A DNA stretch of 64,000 nucleotides from JAHEKB01 sp049115575 (GCA_049115575.1 JAGDZU010000001.1:248001-312000), one strand, 5' to 3'. Shown: positions 16,968 through 26,458, numbered from the stretch's first letter. Notes: a model not told the origin generated them from the letters alone. Program-made: numbers and translations.

Positions 16968-17707
16968 TGGGCAAAGGTATAGTCTTGATGTATAAAAAAG
17001 AAATTTTGAGTCTGGCTCTTTACATCCTCAAATAGCTGCAATTTATCTTGATGAAGCACAAAGATGTTATAGCCTAAATTTTTCATGAGGTCAAAGCAAT
17101 CGTAACGATTTTGATTGTCCCATAATTCACTATATATGAGAGGTTTATCTGCAAGTATTCTTTGCCTAGCTCCTTGAAACACTTCATATTCAAAATTCTC
17201 TACATCTATTTTTATTCCAGCGATGCGTTCATTGGATATCTCATGATAGTCATCGAGCTTGTAGATTGAGCTTTTATGTGTTTCACCTTGGTTGAATTCG
17301 GTCATCTTTTCATGCTTCACATGACTAAGCCCCTGTTTCCTTACTCCTCTAACCACCGGTAAAATAAGGTCTATTTCACCTGTGCTGTTGCCTAGAGCAG
17401 TATTGTGAATTTCCAAATTATCCAATTTCTTAGAGGCCTTCAACTTTCTCAATACTTCAATATTGCTCGGGATAGGTTCAAATGCGTGCACCTTCTTTAC
17501 TTTCTTGGCTAAAAAGAATGACATTAACCCCAAGTTTGCTCCAATATCAAGTACAGTATCATCAACATTCAGCATATTCAGGAAATGAAAAAAGTCTTTC
17601 TCGCTGGGATCCTTCTTTAACCGCCTGAGCTTATAGCGAGTGAATACCCATAGATAGTTCTGATAGCCCAGAATGAATTGTAGAATATATTGTATTAAAG
17701 CCTTCAT
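16964..17707 (-). CDS. FkbM-family methyltransferase
   Basis: This is a class I SAM methyltransferase. Motif I is VLDIGANLGLMSFFLA at about 53-68, followed by HAFEPIPSNIEVLRK and IKIDVENFEYEVFQGA, both characteristic of FkbM-type O-methyltransferases that usually act on sugars or polyketides. The 247-residue length fits. It is tightly embedded in the oxidase operon: its start meets the DUF420 stop and its end overlaps the CPMC gene by 4 bp. It has no known function in oxidase assembly, so this position is odd. Confidence 0.82.
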   Translation of the reverse strand: MKALIQYILQFILGYQNYLWVFTRYKLRRLKKDPSEKDFFHFLNMLNVDDTVLDIGANLGLMSFFLAKKVKKVHAFEPIPSNIEVLRKLKASKKLDNLEIHNTALGNSTGEIDLILPVVRGVRKQGLSHVKHEKMTEFNQGETHKSSIYKLDDYHEISNERIAGIKIDVENFEYEVFQGARQRILADKPLIYSELWDNQNRYDCFDLMKNLGYNIFVLHQDKLQLFEDVKSQTQNFFFIHQDYTFAQ

Positions 17708-18249
17708 TAGAAGCTGTAATACGGGCTAATCATTAGGTAAACCAAAACTCCACTTATGGTAACATATAGCCATATTGGGAAACTCCATTTAACAAGTTTT
17801 CTGTGTTTTAAACGCTGGTCTTTTAAGCCATACCAAAACGACATTAGAATTAAGGGTAGAACTAAAGCGGCCAAAACAATATGGGTGAGGAGTATCACCT
17901 TATACACCATGGCAATGATTCCCTCGCCTCCATATGAAGTATGTCCAACAAAGAAATGATAGTTTATGTAGCTCACTAAAAACAACGAAGAAAAACCAAA
18001 TGCCGTGAGATTTAGTTTTTTATGAAGTTGAATGTTTCCCTTTCTGATAGCTCTATAAGATAGCATCAATAACAAGCTGCAGCAGGCATTTATGCTCGCG
18101 TTTAATAAAGGCAGTTTATAAATAAATGAAGGAAACTGACTAGGTGGTGTAATGAGTCTCTCGTTTAGTAAAACCACCAGAAGAAAGACCAATACCGATA
18201 CTAACATCACTATTCGAAATGCTAGTTTATCAGTCTTTTGCTTTTGCAT
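17707..18249 (-). CDS. DUF420 membrane protein
   Basis: This 180-residue integral membrane protein has five predicted helices and conserved histidines at helix ends (INYHFFVGHTSYGG, LLTHIVLAALVLP, KHRKLVKWSFP). This is the DUF420 family, commonly encoded beside SCO1 and heme-copper oxidase genes. It overlaps the SCO1 gene by 20 bp and is followed directly by the FkbM gene. It is presumed to help copper insertion or assembly of the oxidase, by analogy of position. Confidence 0.82.
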   Translation of the reverse strand: MQKQKTDKLAFRIVMLVSVLVFLLVVLLNERLITPPSQFPSFIYKLPLLNASINACCSLLLMLSYRAIRKGNIQLHKKLNLTAFGFSSLFLVSYINYHFFVGHTSYGGEGIIAMVYKVILLTHIVLAALVLPLILMSFWYGLKDQRLKHRKLVKWSFPIWLYVTISGVLVYLMISPYYSF

Positions 18250-18880
18250 TGTCTTTGTATTCTTTTATTAAGAATGGAATATCATCCATCAGTTTTTGGA
18301 TGTCCTTAAAATCACGACCCTCATAATAGCCTCTAATCCTAAAATCTTTATCTATTAAAACTAACTTTTCACTATGTATAAAATCTGTTTCAGACTTTTG
18401 TACTGAGACTAATCTATAGCTCTTGCTAGCTAAACTGTAGATTTCTGATTTTTTTCCTGTTAGAAAATGCCATTGATGATCTCGAGCACCAATATCATTC
18501 GCATAAGTGCGTAGAGCCTTCACTGTATCGTTTTCAGGATCTACCGTATGGGAGAGAAAGATTACTCCAGTGTTTCGTTCAAATTTGTCTGTAAGCAATT
18601 TAACGTTGGCATTCATTTCCGGACAAACATCTGGGCATGAAGCAAAAAAGAAGTTGGCAACATATACTTTATCTCCAATGCTGTCGCGAGTAAAGGGGAG
18701 ACCGCGTTGATCTTCAAGATTAAATGTGTCTATAGTAAATACAACAGTATCTCCAAATTCCAGTCCGCTGTAAATAGGAAGATTCTCATATCCGAATTCG
18801 GTCTTCTTCCACAAAAAGACCCATACTAGTGGGATGGCAAATAGAAAAATGAGGATGAGTATACCTCGGTTTTTATTCAT
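18230..18880 (-). CDS. SCO1/SenC copper chaperone
   Basis: This membrane-anchored thioredoxin-fold protein delivers copper to the CuA site of oxidase subunit II. One N-terminal helix lies at about 5-24. The copper-binding CxxxC is SCPDVCP (Cys82 and Cys86), and the third ligand His lies in DFIHSEKLVLID near residue 172. The length of 216 residues is standard. It is located between subunit IV and DUF420. Confidence 0.93.
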   Translation of the reverse strand: MNKNRGILILIFLFAIPLVWVFLWKKTEFGYENLPIYSGLEFGDTVVFTIDTFNLEDQRGLPFTRDSIGDKVYVANFFFASCPDVCPEMNANVKLLTDKFERNTGVIFLSHTVDPENDTVKALRTYANDIGARDHQWHFLTGKKSEIYSLASKSYRLVSVQKSETDFIHSEKLVLIDKDFRIRGYYEGRDFKDIQKLMDDIPFLIKEYKDNAKAKD

Positions 18881-18881
18881 A

Positions 18882-19238
18882 TTACCTCATGCTATGCCAG
18901 AAAGCACCTTCAAAGAGCATCCAGTAAACAAAGAAGATAATAAGCACCATTGGCAATATGATCATGAGGGCCAATCGCAGCTTTTCGTGTTTCATGTGCA
19001 TGAACGTTCCAACAATAAAGACTGCTTTTACAATTCCCAAAATAATGAATATCCAATTTCTTCCCATGCTAGGTGGCATTGCGAAGTAAATGGCTATATC
19101 AATAAAAGTAAGGAATGAAAGAATCCAGAATTTTTGCCAAATATCTTTGGTACCATGACTGTGCTGTTTTGGAACCCAAACAGTTGGGTCGTAATTGACT
19201 TCGTCGTGTATATCTACGTTGTGATTCGGTTGTGACAT
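18882..19238 (-). CDS. Cytochrome c oxidase subunit IV, bacterial type
   Basis: This small oxidase subunit has three membrane helices (about 34-52, 58-77 and 88-108) after a hydrophilic, His-rich N-terminus. The ATG at 19238 (MSQPNHN) was chosen; the frame is open to 19286, but that would overlap the subunit III gene. The family is the prokaryotic COX4/CyoD-like group. It is positioned between subunit III and SCO1, as in many Bacteroidota. Confidence 0.82.
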   Translation of the reverse strand: MSQPNHNVDIHDEVNYDPTVWVPKQHSHGTKDIWQKFWILSFLTFIDIAIYFAMPPSMGRNWIFIILGIVKAVFIVGTFMHMKHEKLRLALMIILPMVLIIFFVYWMLFEGAFWHSMR

Positions 19239-19245
19239 AGTATGA

Positions 19246-20097
19246 TTAGATAAGATAGAAGAATGTGAAAACAAATACCCAAACAAGGTCTACAAAGTGC
19301 CAATAAAGACCCACTTTTTCAACCATTTCGTAATGTCCTCTTTGTTCGTATGTTCCTTTAATATTGTTAATGTAGATAACCACATTTAGGACTACTCCAG
19401 AAAAAACGTGGAATCCGTGAAAACCAGTTACGAGGAAGAATAGAGCGGCAAAAGTAGGAGGTCCATATGGGTTGCTCCAAGGTGTTGCACCAGCATTAAT
19501 GAACATAGTCCATTCCCAAGCTTGACAGCTCAAGAACGCCAATCCGCCTATAATGGTCCAGAACATCCATTTACTCACTTCTTTTTTAGACTTTCTAGTA
19601 CCGGCTTCCACAGCAAGTACCATGGTAACAGAACTGAATATAAGTATGAAAGTCATCAAACTCACAAAGAATAGAGGGAGATGCAATCCATGCATGAATG
19701 GGAAGTGATTAAATACCAAATCAGGAGAAGGCCAATGCGTCTCACTGAAAATATTAGTCTCTACAAGTTTCTCAACGAAGTGATCTGTGTGACCATGGTG
19801 GTCAGCACCTTCAGGAGTAAACATTTCTATAACGTTGTCTCCAACAGAGAAGTCTACTCTACCTGCTTCATCCATAGGGATGCCTTCAGCAGCTAAATGT
19901 TCTGCTCCAACTTCTGTGATGTATTCATCGGTTGATGGGAAGCTGTACCTTAGGGCACCATAGCCAACCAAAAGAGATGAAAAGGTAAAAGCATCTGAAA
20001 GTAGAAAAATCCACATCATGAGCTTACCATAACTTACCTGGAATGGGGACTTTCCTCCGAACCAAGGACTTGACTTAGATACTGCCTGTGTAGCCAT
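19246..20097 (-). CDS. ctaE: Cytochrome c oxidase subunit III
   Basis: This is a heme-copper oxidase subunit III with seven predicted helices. Family signatures include TGFHGFHVFSG and WHFVDLVWVFVFTFFY at the C-terminus. The loop between the first helices is about 85 residues long and rich in His, Asp and Glu (MFTPEGADHHGHTDHF), longer than in canonical enzymes. Length is 283 residues. A second, shorter subunit III-type protein is encoded immediately upstream. Confidence 0.9.
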   Translation of the reverse strand: MATQAVSKSSPWFGGKSPFQVSYGKLMMWIFLLSDAFTFSSLLVGYGALRYSFPSTDEYITEVGAEHLAAEGIPMDEAGRVDFSVGDNVIEMFTPEGADHHGHTDHFVEKLVETNIFSETHWPSPDLVFNHFPFMHGLHLPLFFVSLMTFILIFSSVTMVLAVEAGTRKSKKEVSKWMFWTIIGGLAFLSCQAWEWTMFINAGATPWSNPYGPPTFAALFFLVTGFHGFHVFSGVVLNVVIYINNIKGTYEQRGHYEMVEKVGLYWHFVDLVWVFVFTFFYLI

Positions 20098-20103
20098 ATT
20101 TAA

Positions 20104-20685
20104 TTAGCGCGCAAAATATAAAAACAAATACAAATAAACCCACAAGAGTCCTACGAAATGCCAATAAGTATTACACATATCAATTAGCAATGTATTTTTC
20201 TTATGAACCTGATGCTTAAAGCTTTTCCAAAGTGTAATTGCTAGAAAAACGATACCACCAAGTATATGAGCAAGGTGAACAAATGAAATTACATAAACGA
20301 AAGAAGCCGAAACTTTGCTTCCATCTTTCGGTGTTACTAAGTGCAATCCTTCGTTAACCATAGCCATCCATCCAAAGTACTGTGAAATACAAAAACCTAT
20401 ACCCAACATCATTGTAACAAACAAGGCCGCTCTACTTTGAACAAGATCATCTTTAATTACCGCTTTATAGGCATAAAGCATGCTCAATGAGCTCAACACT
20501 ACTATTAGGGTCGAGTACAAGAAAATAGAAGGAAGGTCAAATTCAAACCAGTTGCCATCTCCCTTACGAACTATATAGGCACTTGTTAAACCAGTGAATA
20601 GCATAACCACACCAATCAAGAACAACCAAAGATTAAACTTCTTCGGGTTCATTTTGTTAGCGCTGTGAACTGGAATTGCCGTCAT
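20104..20685 (-). CDS. Heme-copper oxidase subunit III-like protein
   Basis: This 193-residue protein has five predicted helices and ends in WHFVGLLWVYLYLFLYFAR, the same signature as subunit III. It lacks the first two helices of the longer version, as in CoxC/CyoC-type five-helix subunits. The two subunit III-type genes lie side by side with six bases between them, a common layout in Bacteroidota. Both may enter the complex, or one may have an assembly role. Confidence 0.85.
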   Translation of the reverse strand: MTAIPVHSANKMNPKKFNLWLFLIGVVMLFTGLTSAYIVRKGDGNWFEFDLPSIFLYSTLIVVLSSLSMLYAYKAVIKDDLVQSRAALFVTMMLGIGFCISQYFGWMAMVNEGLHLVTPKDGSKVSASFVYVISFVHLAHILGGIVFLAITLWKSFKHQVHKKNTLLIDMCNTYWHFVGLLWVYLYLFLYFAR

Positions 20686-21575
20686 ATCTTATCAATTAAT
20701 AAAACAATGAGTGTTAATGGATTATAGATTATAGATGCAAACATGAGTTGCTTGGCATATTTAATTTCTTGATTAAGATGTAGTCTCCACGAATAAATAC
20801 AAAGTCCTACAGATGCTAATGCTACTACCACCATAGAAACCCATCCGGCCATGCCAAACAAGAATGGCAAGAATGATAAAGGTATCAATACGCTTGAATA
20901 TATCAGAACTTGTCTGGAAGAGCTTTTAGATCTGCCACCGGTTGTTGGCAATAAGCGATATCCCGCTTTCTTATAATCGTCATCTAAAATCCAAGCAATC
21001 GCCCAGAAGTGAGGGAATTGCCAGAAGAATTGTAATAGGAACAAACTCCAAGCGGCTTCACTAAAGCCCCCTGTTGCTGCCACCCAACCCAAAAGGGGAG
21101 GAATAGCTCCTGGGAATGCTCCAACTAATACTGCAACGGGAGATACTCGTTTTAATGGTGTATAGATAAAGGCATAACTCATTAAAGATGCGAATCCCAA
21201 TAAAGCTGCATAGGTATTCAAGAATAGTCCTAGAACGCTCACACCTATTATACCTGTTACGGCACAAAAAATCCCCGCTTCAAGTATGCTCATTCTATCT
21301 TGAGCTATGGGCCTGTTGGCGGTTCGAGTCATTAATCGATCGTAGTCTTTTTCAATAATTTGGTTAATTCCGTTTGAAGAAGAAACTACAAGGAATCCAC
21401 CTATAATAAGTGCCATAAGGTGCTCATAGTTAATGGCTCCCTGTGTACCCAACAAAAACCCTAGAACAGCGGAAAGAACAACAGTAAAGGTCAGTCTGAA
21501 TTTAATCAACTGATTGTAGTCCCTCAACTTGTCCTTGAGACCTACTGAAACGGTATTTAATTCAACTGTTTTCAA
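20682..21575 (-). CDS. ctaB: Protoheme IX farnesyltransferase (heme O synthase)
   Basis: This UbiA-family prenyltransferase converts heme B to heme O for the oxidase. The prenyl-diphosphate-binding motif NQIIEKDYDRLMTRTANRP lies at about 70-88, and the second Asp-rich motif DDDYKKAGYRLLP lies near 190. Nine or so membrane helices are predicted. It overlaps the second subunit III gene by 4 bp and heme A synthase by 14 bp. Confidence 0.95.
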   Translation of the reverse strand: MKTVELNTVSVGLKDKLRDYNQLIKFRLTFTVVLSAVLGFLLGTQGAINYEHLMALIIGGFLVVSSSNGINQIIEKDYDRLMTRTANRPIAQDRMSILEAGIFCAVTGIIGVSVLGLFLNTYAALLGFASLMSYAFIYTPLKRVSPVAVLVGAFPGAIPPLLGWVAATGGFSEAAWSLFLLQFFWQFPHFWAIAWILDDDYKKAGYRLLPTTGGRSKSSSRQVLIYSSVLIPLSFLPFLFGMAGWVSMVVVALASVGLCIYSWRLHLNQEIKYAKQLMFASIIYNPLTLIVLLIDKI

Positions 21576-22644
21576 CTAGAATTGATAGCCTTGGTTTGGA
21601 GCCAAATAAATGGCTGCAAATATAAAATTGTATAATGAATAAAGCAGCCCCTAAGCTTATATGGAATAATTTTGAAAAAGCGCTTAAATCGGTCATGACT
21701 ATAAGCGAACCAAAGACTATTTGAGCAACAACTATCCACAACATATATGACGCTAACCTTTTAAGATTTAACTCTTTTTTATGCTTGATCCTCAGTTCAT
21801 TATATTGAAGATAAGAGAATATTAATGCAATTAGTGCCAAGGTTCTGTGCCCATTAAATGCTCCCCCGAGCATATGAATATTTGCTACACTTAGTTTCTC
21901 GCCTGCTGATTCCATAATGTCATAAGCTTCCCTTACCTGAGTGCCGAGAATAAGTTGAACAAGAATGATTACAAAAAACAGTGGTGCAATCACTTTGAAT
22001 CTCTTACTTATTTCTCCTAGAGGTTTAGCTTTTAGTATTTGGAATCGCGCTAACATGAAGAATGAAATAGCAGCAAATGCAGCGAGAAAATGTATAGTTA
22101 CAATTCCGCCTAATAAATTAGCATTTACAACCACCGCACCAATCAGAGCATTCACCATAACAGCTAAAAATCCAAAGACCGTGAACCAAAATAGCTTCTT
22201 GTTAGACCTGAACAATTTGAAAGATGCAATCAATGTAAGCAATACCACTATGCCGGTGAATGCACCCCATAATCTATTAACATACTCTGTGTATGCCTTG
22301 CCTGCATTAAATTCATGTGCATCATTAAGGGCATCGTAAGCCAAGATTTCCTGAGCCTTTTGCTCCATGCCCAATTTGGTTAGTAAAGCAGCGAAACGCT
22401 CTGTCTTCTTAAGCCTTTCACTTAGAAAGATCTCTTTGTAGTTCTCAGGAAGCTTTTCAGCTGAAGTAGGAGGGATGTACTCCCCAAAACACTTTGGCCA
22501 ATCTGGACATCCCATGCCTGCCCCAGTTGCGCGCACAAGGCCACCCAAAACAAAGAGCATGAAAATACTGAATATAGAAAGAAAATTAAGCTTTAGGTAA
22601 AAGCTATTGCTTTTCAAACCTAAGCGTTTTGACCTCCGAACCAC
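21562..22644 (-). CDS. ctaA: Heme A synthase
   Basis: This COX15/CtaA-family protein oxidises heme O to heme A. Eight membrane helices are predicted. The extracytoplasmic Cys pair is in GMGCPDWPKCFGEY near residues 44-57, and conserved heme-ligand histidines appear in TIHFLAAF, NIHMLGGAFNGHRTLA and FHISLGA. The first available start is a GTG at 22644, giving a 25-bp overlap with subunit I. A TTG at 22617, just past the subunit I stop, would avoid the overlap and still precede the first helix, so the start is uncertain. Length is 351-360 residues. Confidence 0.93.
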   Translation of the reverse strand: MVRRSKRLGLKSNSFYLKLNFLSIFSIFMLFVLGGLVRATGAGMGCPDWPKCFGEYIPPTSAEKLPENYKEIFLSERLKKTERFAALLTKLGMEQKAQEILAYDALNDAHEFNAGKAYTEYVNRLWGAFTGIVVLLTLIASFKLFRSNKKLFWFTVFGFLAVMVNALIGAVVVNANLLGGIVTIHFLAAFAAISFFMLARFQILKAKPLGEISKRFKVIAPLFFVIILVQLILGTQVREAYDIMESAGEKLSVANIHMLGGAFNGHRTLALIALIFSYLQYNELRIKHKKELNLKRLASYMLWIVVAQIVFGSLIVMTDLSAFSKLFHISLGAALFIIQFYICSHLFGSKPRLSILVENS

Positions 22645-24497
22645 TTTTTAACAAGAGCCCAGAACATAACGGTTTCTCCTTCTGGAACATCTCGTTTTGG
22701 TTCAGATGGAGAGGGAGTACCTTCAAAGAGTTCTTCAGTTTCTCCTTCTTCAGGAATGTGCTGCATAATGAAATCTTCTTCGGCTCCAGGTTTGCTGTAG
22801 TCATATGCCCAACGATAAACGTGGGGAATTTCACCAGGCCAGTTACCGTGAATTCTTTCCTCCGGTGTACTCCATTCCAATGTGTTGGCTTTCCAAGGGT
22901 TGGGTCCAGCTTTCTTACCATTCCAAATACTATTAAAGAAGTTGTATAGGAAAAGAATTTGAGCCAATCCACCAAGAATTGCCGCCAAGGTCATTAGAAC
23001 GTTAACATCGAACCAAACACCATATTCAGGCAATAGCGTAAAGGAATAATACCTTCTTGGTACACCAGCTAGTCCCATGAAATGCATAGGGAAGAAAACT
23101 AAATAAGCAGATGCAAAAGTTAACCAGAAGTGGATGTATCCCAATGGTTTATTCATTAAGCGTCCAAACATTTTAGGATACCAGTGATAGACTCCAGCCA
23201 TCATGCCAAATATGGCCGCACAACCCATAACTATATGGAAGTGAGCTACCACAAAATAGGTGTCGTGTAATTGAATATCTAATGTTGCGTTACCCAAGAA
23301 TATTCCAGTTAAACCTCCTGAAATAAAGAATGAAACTAGTCCAATAGCGAACATCATTCCGTTGGTAAAGCGGATATTACCTCGCCAAAGAGTTGCCAGG
23401 TAATTGAAAGTTTTCACAGCTGATGGAACAGCTATAATTAATGTTGTTATAAGAAATGCTGTTCCAAGCAATGGATTCATTCCAGTAATAAACATATGGT
23501 GTCCCCAAACTATGAAGGACAAGAACGCTATACCAAGTAATGAAATTACCATGGCTGTATAACCAAAGATTGGTTTACGGGCGTTTACTGAAATCACTTC
23601 AGATGTGATACCCAATGCTGGCATAATAATAATGTAAACTTCAGGGTGACCTAGGAACCAGAACAAATGCTGGAATAAGATAGGGCTACCACCTGTATGT
23701 TCAAGCGCACCTGCTCCATTTAACCAAATATCTGATAAATAGAAACTTGTGCCAAACCCTCGATCAAATAAGAGAAGTAGTCCTCCTCCCAATAAAACTG
23801 GGAAAGAAAGTAATCCTAATACTGCTGTAAGGAAAAGTGCCCATACTGTTAATGGAAGACGAGTCATTGTCATTCCTTTGGTACGCATGTTCAATACCGT
23901 ACTTATATAGTTTATACCACCTAATAATGATGAAGCAATAAAAAGTACAATTGCAAAAATCCACAAGGTCATACCTGCTCCTGATCCTGGCATTGCCTTG
24001 GGCAGTGCACTTAGCGGAGGATAAATGGTCCAACCACCTGATGCTGGCCCTGTTTCAACAAACATTGAACTTAAAAGCACTACGCTTGAAGCAAAAAAGA
24101 ACCAATATGACAACATATTCATAAATGGAGAAGCCATATCTCGGGCTCCCACTTGTAATGGAAGTAAAAGATTTGCAAAAGTTCCACTCAATCCAGCTGT
24201 CAATACATAGAATACCATAATAGTACCGTGAATGGTTACTAGACCCATATAAAATCCTGAATCAAGTTTACCATCTGGTGCCCACTTGGAACCAAAGAGC
24301 CATTCTAGTATAGGAAAACTAGTATCTGGCCACGCAAGCTGTAAACGAAATAAAATAGACATGGCCATTCCAATTACCCCCATGATAATACCAGTTATCA
24401 GGAACTGCTTGGAAATCATTTTGTGATCCATGCTGAAAACATATTTAGATAAAAATGTTTCCTTATGATGATGTTCTGTATGTGCTGCAGTACTCAT
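22620..24497 (-). CDS. ctaD: Cytochrome c oxidase subunit I
   Basis: This is the catalytic heme-copper oxidase subunit, reducing O2 to water and pumping protons. The CuB region and cross-linked His-Tyr are in WFLGHPEVYIIIMP, the second pair of CuB histidines is in WGHHMFITGM, and the heme ligands are in HDTYFVVAHFHIVMG. At least twelve helices are predicted across 625 residues. It follows subunit II by five bases. The C-terminal extension after FNSIWNGKKAG is acidic and Pro-rich, as is common in Bacteroidota. Confidence 0.97.
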   Translation of the reverse strand: MSTAAHTEHHHKETFLSKYVFSMDHKMISKQFLITGIIMGVIGMAMSILFRLQLAWPDTSFPILEWLFGSKWAPDGKLDSGFYMGLVTIHGTIMVFYVLTAGLSGTFANLLLPLQVGARDMASPFMNMLSYWFFFASSVVLLSSMFVETGPASGGWTIYPPLSALPKAMPGSGAGMTLWIFAIVLFIASSLLGGINYISTVLNMRTKGMTMTRLPLTVWALFLTAVLGLLSFPVLLGGGLLLLFDRGFGTSFYLSDIWLNGAGALEHTGGSPILFQHLFWFLGHPEVYIIIMPALGITSEVISVNARKPIFGYTAMVISLLGIAFLSFIVWGHHMFITGMNPLLGTAFLITTLIIAVPSAVKTFNYLATLWRGNIRFTNGMMFAIGLVSFFISGGLTGIFLGNATLDIQLHDTYFVVAHFHIVMGCAAIFGMMAGVYHWYPKMFGRLMNKPLGYIHFWLTFASAYLVFFPMHFMGLAGVPRRYYSFTLLPEYGVWFDVNVLMTLAAILGGLAQILFLYNFFNSIWNGKKAGPNPWKANTLEWSTPEERIHGNWPGEIPHVYRWAYDYSKPGAEEDFIMQHIPEEGETEELFEGTPSPSEPKRDVPEGETVMFWALVKKWFGGQNA

Positions 24498-24502
24498 ATA
24501 TA

Positions 24503-26308
24503 TTAATTAATAGCTAAAGCTTCTTCGTTGTTTTCTGTAGATTCTTCTGATTCCTCTTCCTCTAATTCAACTTCCATGGGTTCTACTTCTTCCGCCATGA
24601 AAAATCCTCTTTGTTCTCCTATCCAGTTGTTGTAGCTGGTTTCATCTTCAACAACTATTTTAATCTTCATATTGAAATGTGCGTTTCCACATATTTTGTT
24701 GCAAACAAGGTAATAGTCCCAGCTCTGATCTTTTTTAATATCCCTCATCTCCTGTGTAGTTTTAGTAGGAGTGAAAGTGAATTTGGTAGGTAAGCCTGGA
24801 ACCACGTTCATTTGAGCTCTGAAATAAGGCATATAAGCTGAATGTATCACGTCTCTTGCTCTGAAATTCATGCTGATTGGCTTGTCCTTCACAATGTGAA
24901 TTTCCTGTACTATCATATCGTCATCACCAGCTCCATTATAGAATCCAGAATTCTCAGCTGCTTCTATAGATCTTTCTATTCTATCGATTTGAGTGTGTCG
25001 AGCTCTAATGGTCTTTTCCAAATCATCCAACACATCACCATCTTCATAAGATGCAATTTTTCTGAGGTGAGCTTTTCTGTCCGCTCCAACTCGTCCACCT
25101 AATGTCGATCTAAGTTTTGCTTCTTCTTTACCAAGCTCCTCTATACGCGCTTCTATATCGCTTATTTCTTGAGTGAGTTCTCCAACCAATCCCTTAGCGT
25201 ATTCCAAGTTAGCAATACCTAATGGGTTAGTCCCAGAAATCAGATTGAAATCTGCTTTTCCTAATTCACCGTCTTCGCCGGCGTATCGTGCAGACCATCC
25301 AAATTGGTATGCAAAGACTTCAATTTTTTGAACGTCTTCACCTGGAGTAGTTCTCACTATTTTCTTCCAAGTTTTTAACCCACCCAATACCAAGATAGTT
25401 AATACAACTGCTGGTAAGAAAGTCCAGATGTATTCTAAGTTGTTGTTATGTGGATAGTAATATGCTTTTCTTCCTGGCTTACTTCTGTATTTGAATGAGA
25501 AATAGAACAATAAAAATTGGGTAATGAAGAATACAGGAATCGTTGCTCCAAAAGTCATTCTCATCATTTTATCCAATTCTAATCCATGTATAGAAGAAGC
25601 TTCTGGTAAAAGGAATTGCTTGTGTACGGCATATTCATAGATAACTAGACTGAAGAATGCAATAACAAACAGTATCATCATGAATGCATTGATGTTATTC
25701 CAATCAAGCATCTGACGACCAGTTATATTTCCAACCAACTCTAGTATTCCAATAATTAGTAGCAGTACTACAAAAATCAATACAGATAGTGCAATTAGCG
25801 TCCAATTCACGTTCATATAAACACCTTCGTCCACTGGAGCAACTTCTTCCGCAGTGCCTTCTGTAGCGGCAGGAGCATCGCCGTCACCACCGTTTTCTAT
25901 CCACATTAAGATAGAAGTGATTTGTGCGTCGCTCAAATTTTCAAAAAGGTTCATCGCTTGCCCACCATATTCATCATAAATGGCAAGGGCGCGTTCATCA
26001 CCGCTTTTTCTTAATTTGTCGTTGTTTTTAATCCAAGATACAATCCATTCGTAGTCTCCATCGTATTTAGAAACGACATCACCGAGGGCTGGTCCAACTA
26101 CTTTACCATCTAAAGCGTGACAAGAGGCACAATTTGAGCCGAACAAGGTACTACCTTCTTCAATTCGCTCATCAGTGGCTTCTTCACCGTTGACGGGTTT
26201 GTCTAAATTGTTCTTAAAAGCAAAGCTCGAAGTGCTTACTAATATGCTAAGTGAAAGCAATACCCACTTGGCAAAGGTTTTTGGTTTTAACTGCATTGAT
26301 CTAATCAA
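24503..26308 (-). CDS. ctaC: Cytochrome c oxidase subunit II fused to cytochrome c
   Basis: This 601-residue protein carries electrons to subunit I. A signal peptide (1-30) is followed by a class I cytochrome c domain with CASCH at 60-64 and a likely Met ligand at 119. Four membrane helices follow at about 167-190, 205-225, 252-272 and 293-312. The cupredoxin domain holds the CuA ligands His489, Cys536, Cys540, His544 and Met547 (CNKICGNAHFNM). Between residues about 361 and 460 a charged, coiled-coil-like insertion separates the first cupredoxin strands (FAYQFGWSARYAG) from the CuA half. The C-terminus is a long acidic tail. The four-helix layout is usual in Bacteroidota; the N-terminal cytochrome c and the insertion are additions. 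It is the first gene of the oxidase operon. Confidence 0.93.
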   Translation of the reverse strand: MIRSMQLKPKTFAKWVLLSLSILVSTSSFAFKNNLDKPVNGEEATDERIEEGSTLFGSNCASCHALDGKVVGPALGDVVSKYDGDYEWIVSWIKNNDKLRKSGDERALAIYDEYGGQAMNLFENLSDAQITSILMWIENGGDGDAPAATEGTAEEVAPVDEGVYMNVNWTLIALSVLIFVVLLLIIGILELVGNITGRQMLDWNNINAFMMILFVIAFFSLVIYEYAVHKQFLLPEASSIHGLELDKMMRMTFGATIPVFFITQFLLFYFSFKYRSKPGRKAYYYPHNNNLEYIWTFLPAVVLTILVLGGLKTWKKIVRTTPGEDVQKIEVFAYQFGWSARYAGEDGELGKADFNLISGTNPLGIANLEYAKGLVGELTQEISDIEARIEELGKEEAKLRSTLGGRVGADRKAHLRKIASYEDGDVLDDLEKTIRARHTQIDRIERSIEAAENSGFYNGAGDDDMIVQEIHIVKDKPISMNFRARDVIHSAYMPYFRAQMNVVPGLPTKFTFTPTKTTQEMRDIKKDQSWDYYLVCNKICGNAHFNMKIKIVVEDETSYNNWIGEQRGFFMAEEVEPMEVELEEEESEESTENNEEALAIN

Positions 26309-26329
26309 TTAGGTCCTAAGTATTGGCGG

Positions 26330-26337
26330 CAAAAATA
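26330..26337 (-). promoter_or_regulatory. Putative -7 element of the oxidase operon
   Basis: TATTTTTG on the minus strand matches TAnnTTTG exactly, about 21 bases before the subunit II ATG. No TTG is seen at the ideal -33 distance. It lies in the 285-base gap between subunit II and the glycosyltransferase, which otherwise holds only the terminator at 26438-26458. Confidence 0.45.
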
Positions 26338-26437
26338 CCGTGAAAATTAAATTTACCTAATACTGTTATACCAATTAATTCACATTTGAAATGTTTAGAT
26401 TTGGTTTAAATAAGTGAAGAGGTTTTATACAAACAAA

Positions 26438-26458
26438 AAGAGGGTCGTGTGCCCTCTT
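26438..26458 (-). terminator. Rho-independent terminator after the dapD-glycosyltransferase pair
   Basis: A 7-bp perfect stem (AAGAGGG with CCCTCTT) closes a 7-base loop. On the minus strand it is followed by TTTTTGTTTG, as expected for intrinsic termination of leftward transcripts. It lies about 135 bases past the glycosyltransferase stop and before the oxidase operon promoter, so it insulates the operon. Confidence 0.7.
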
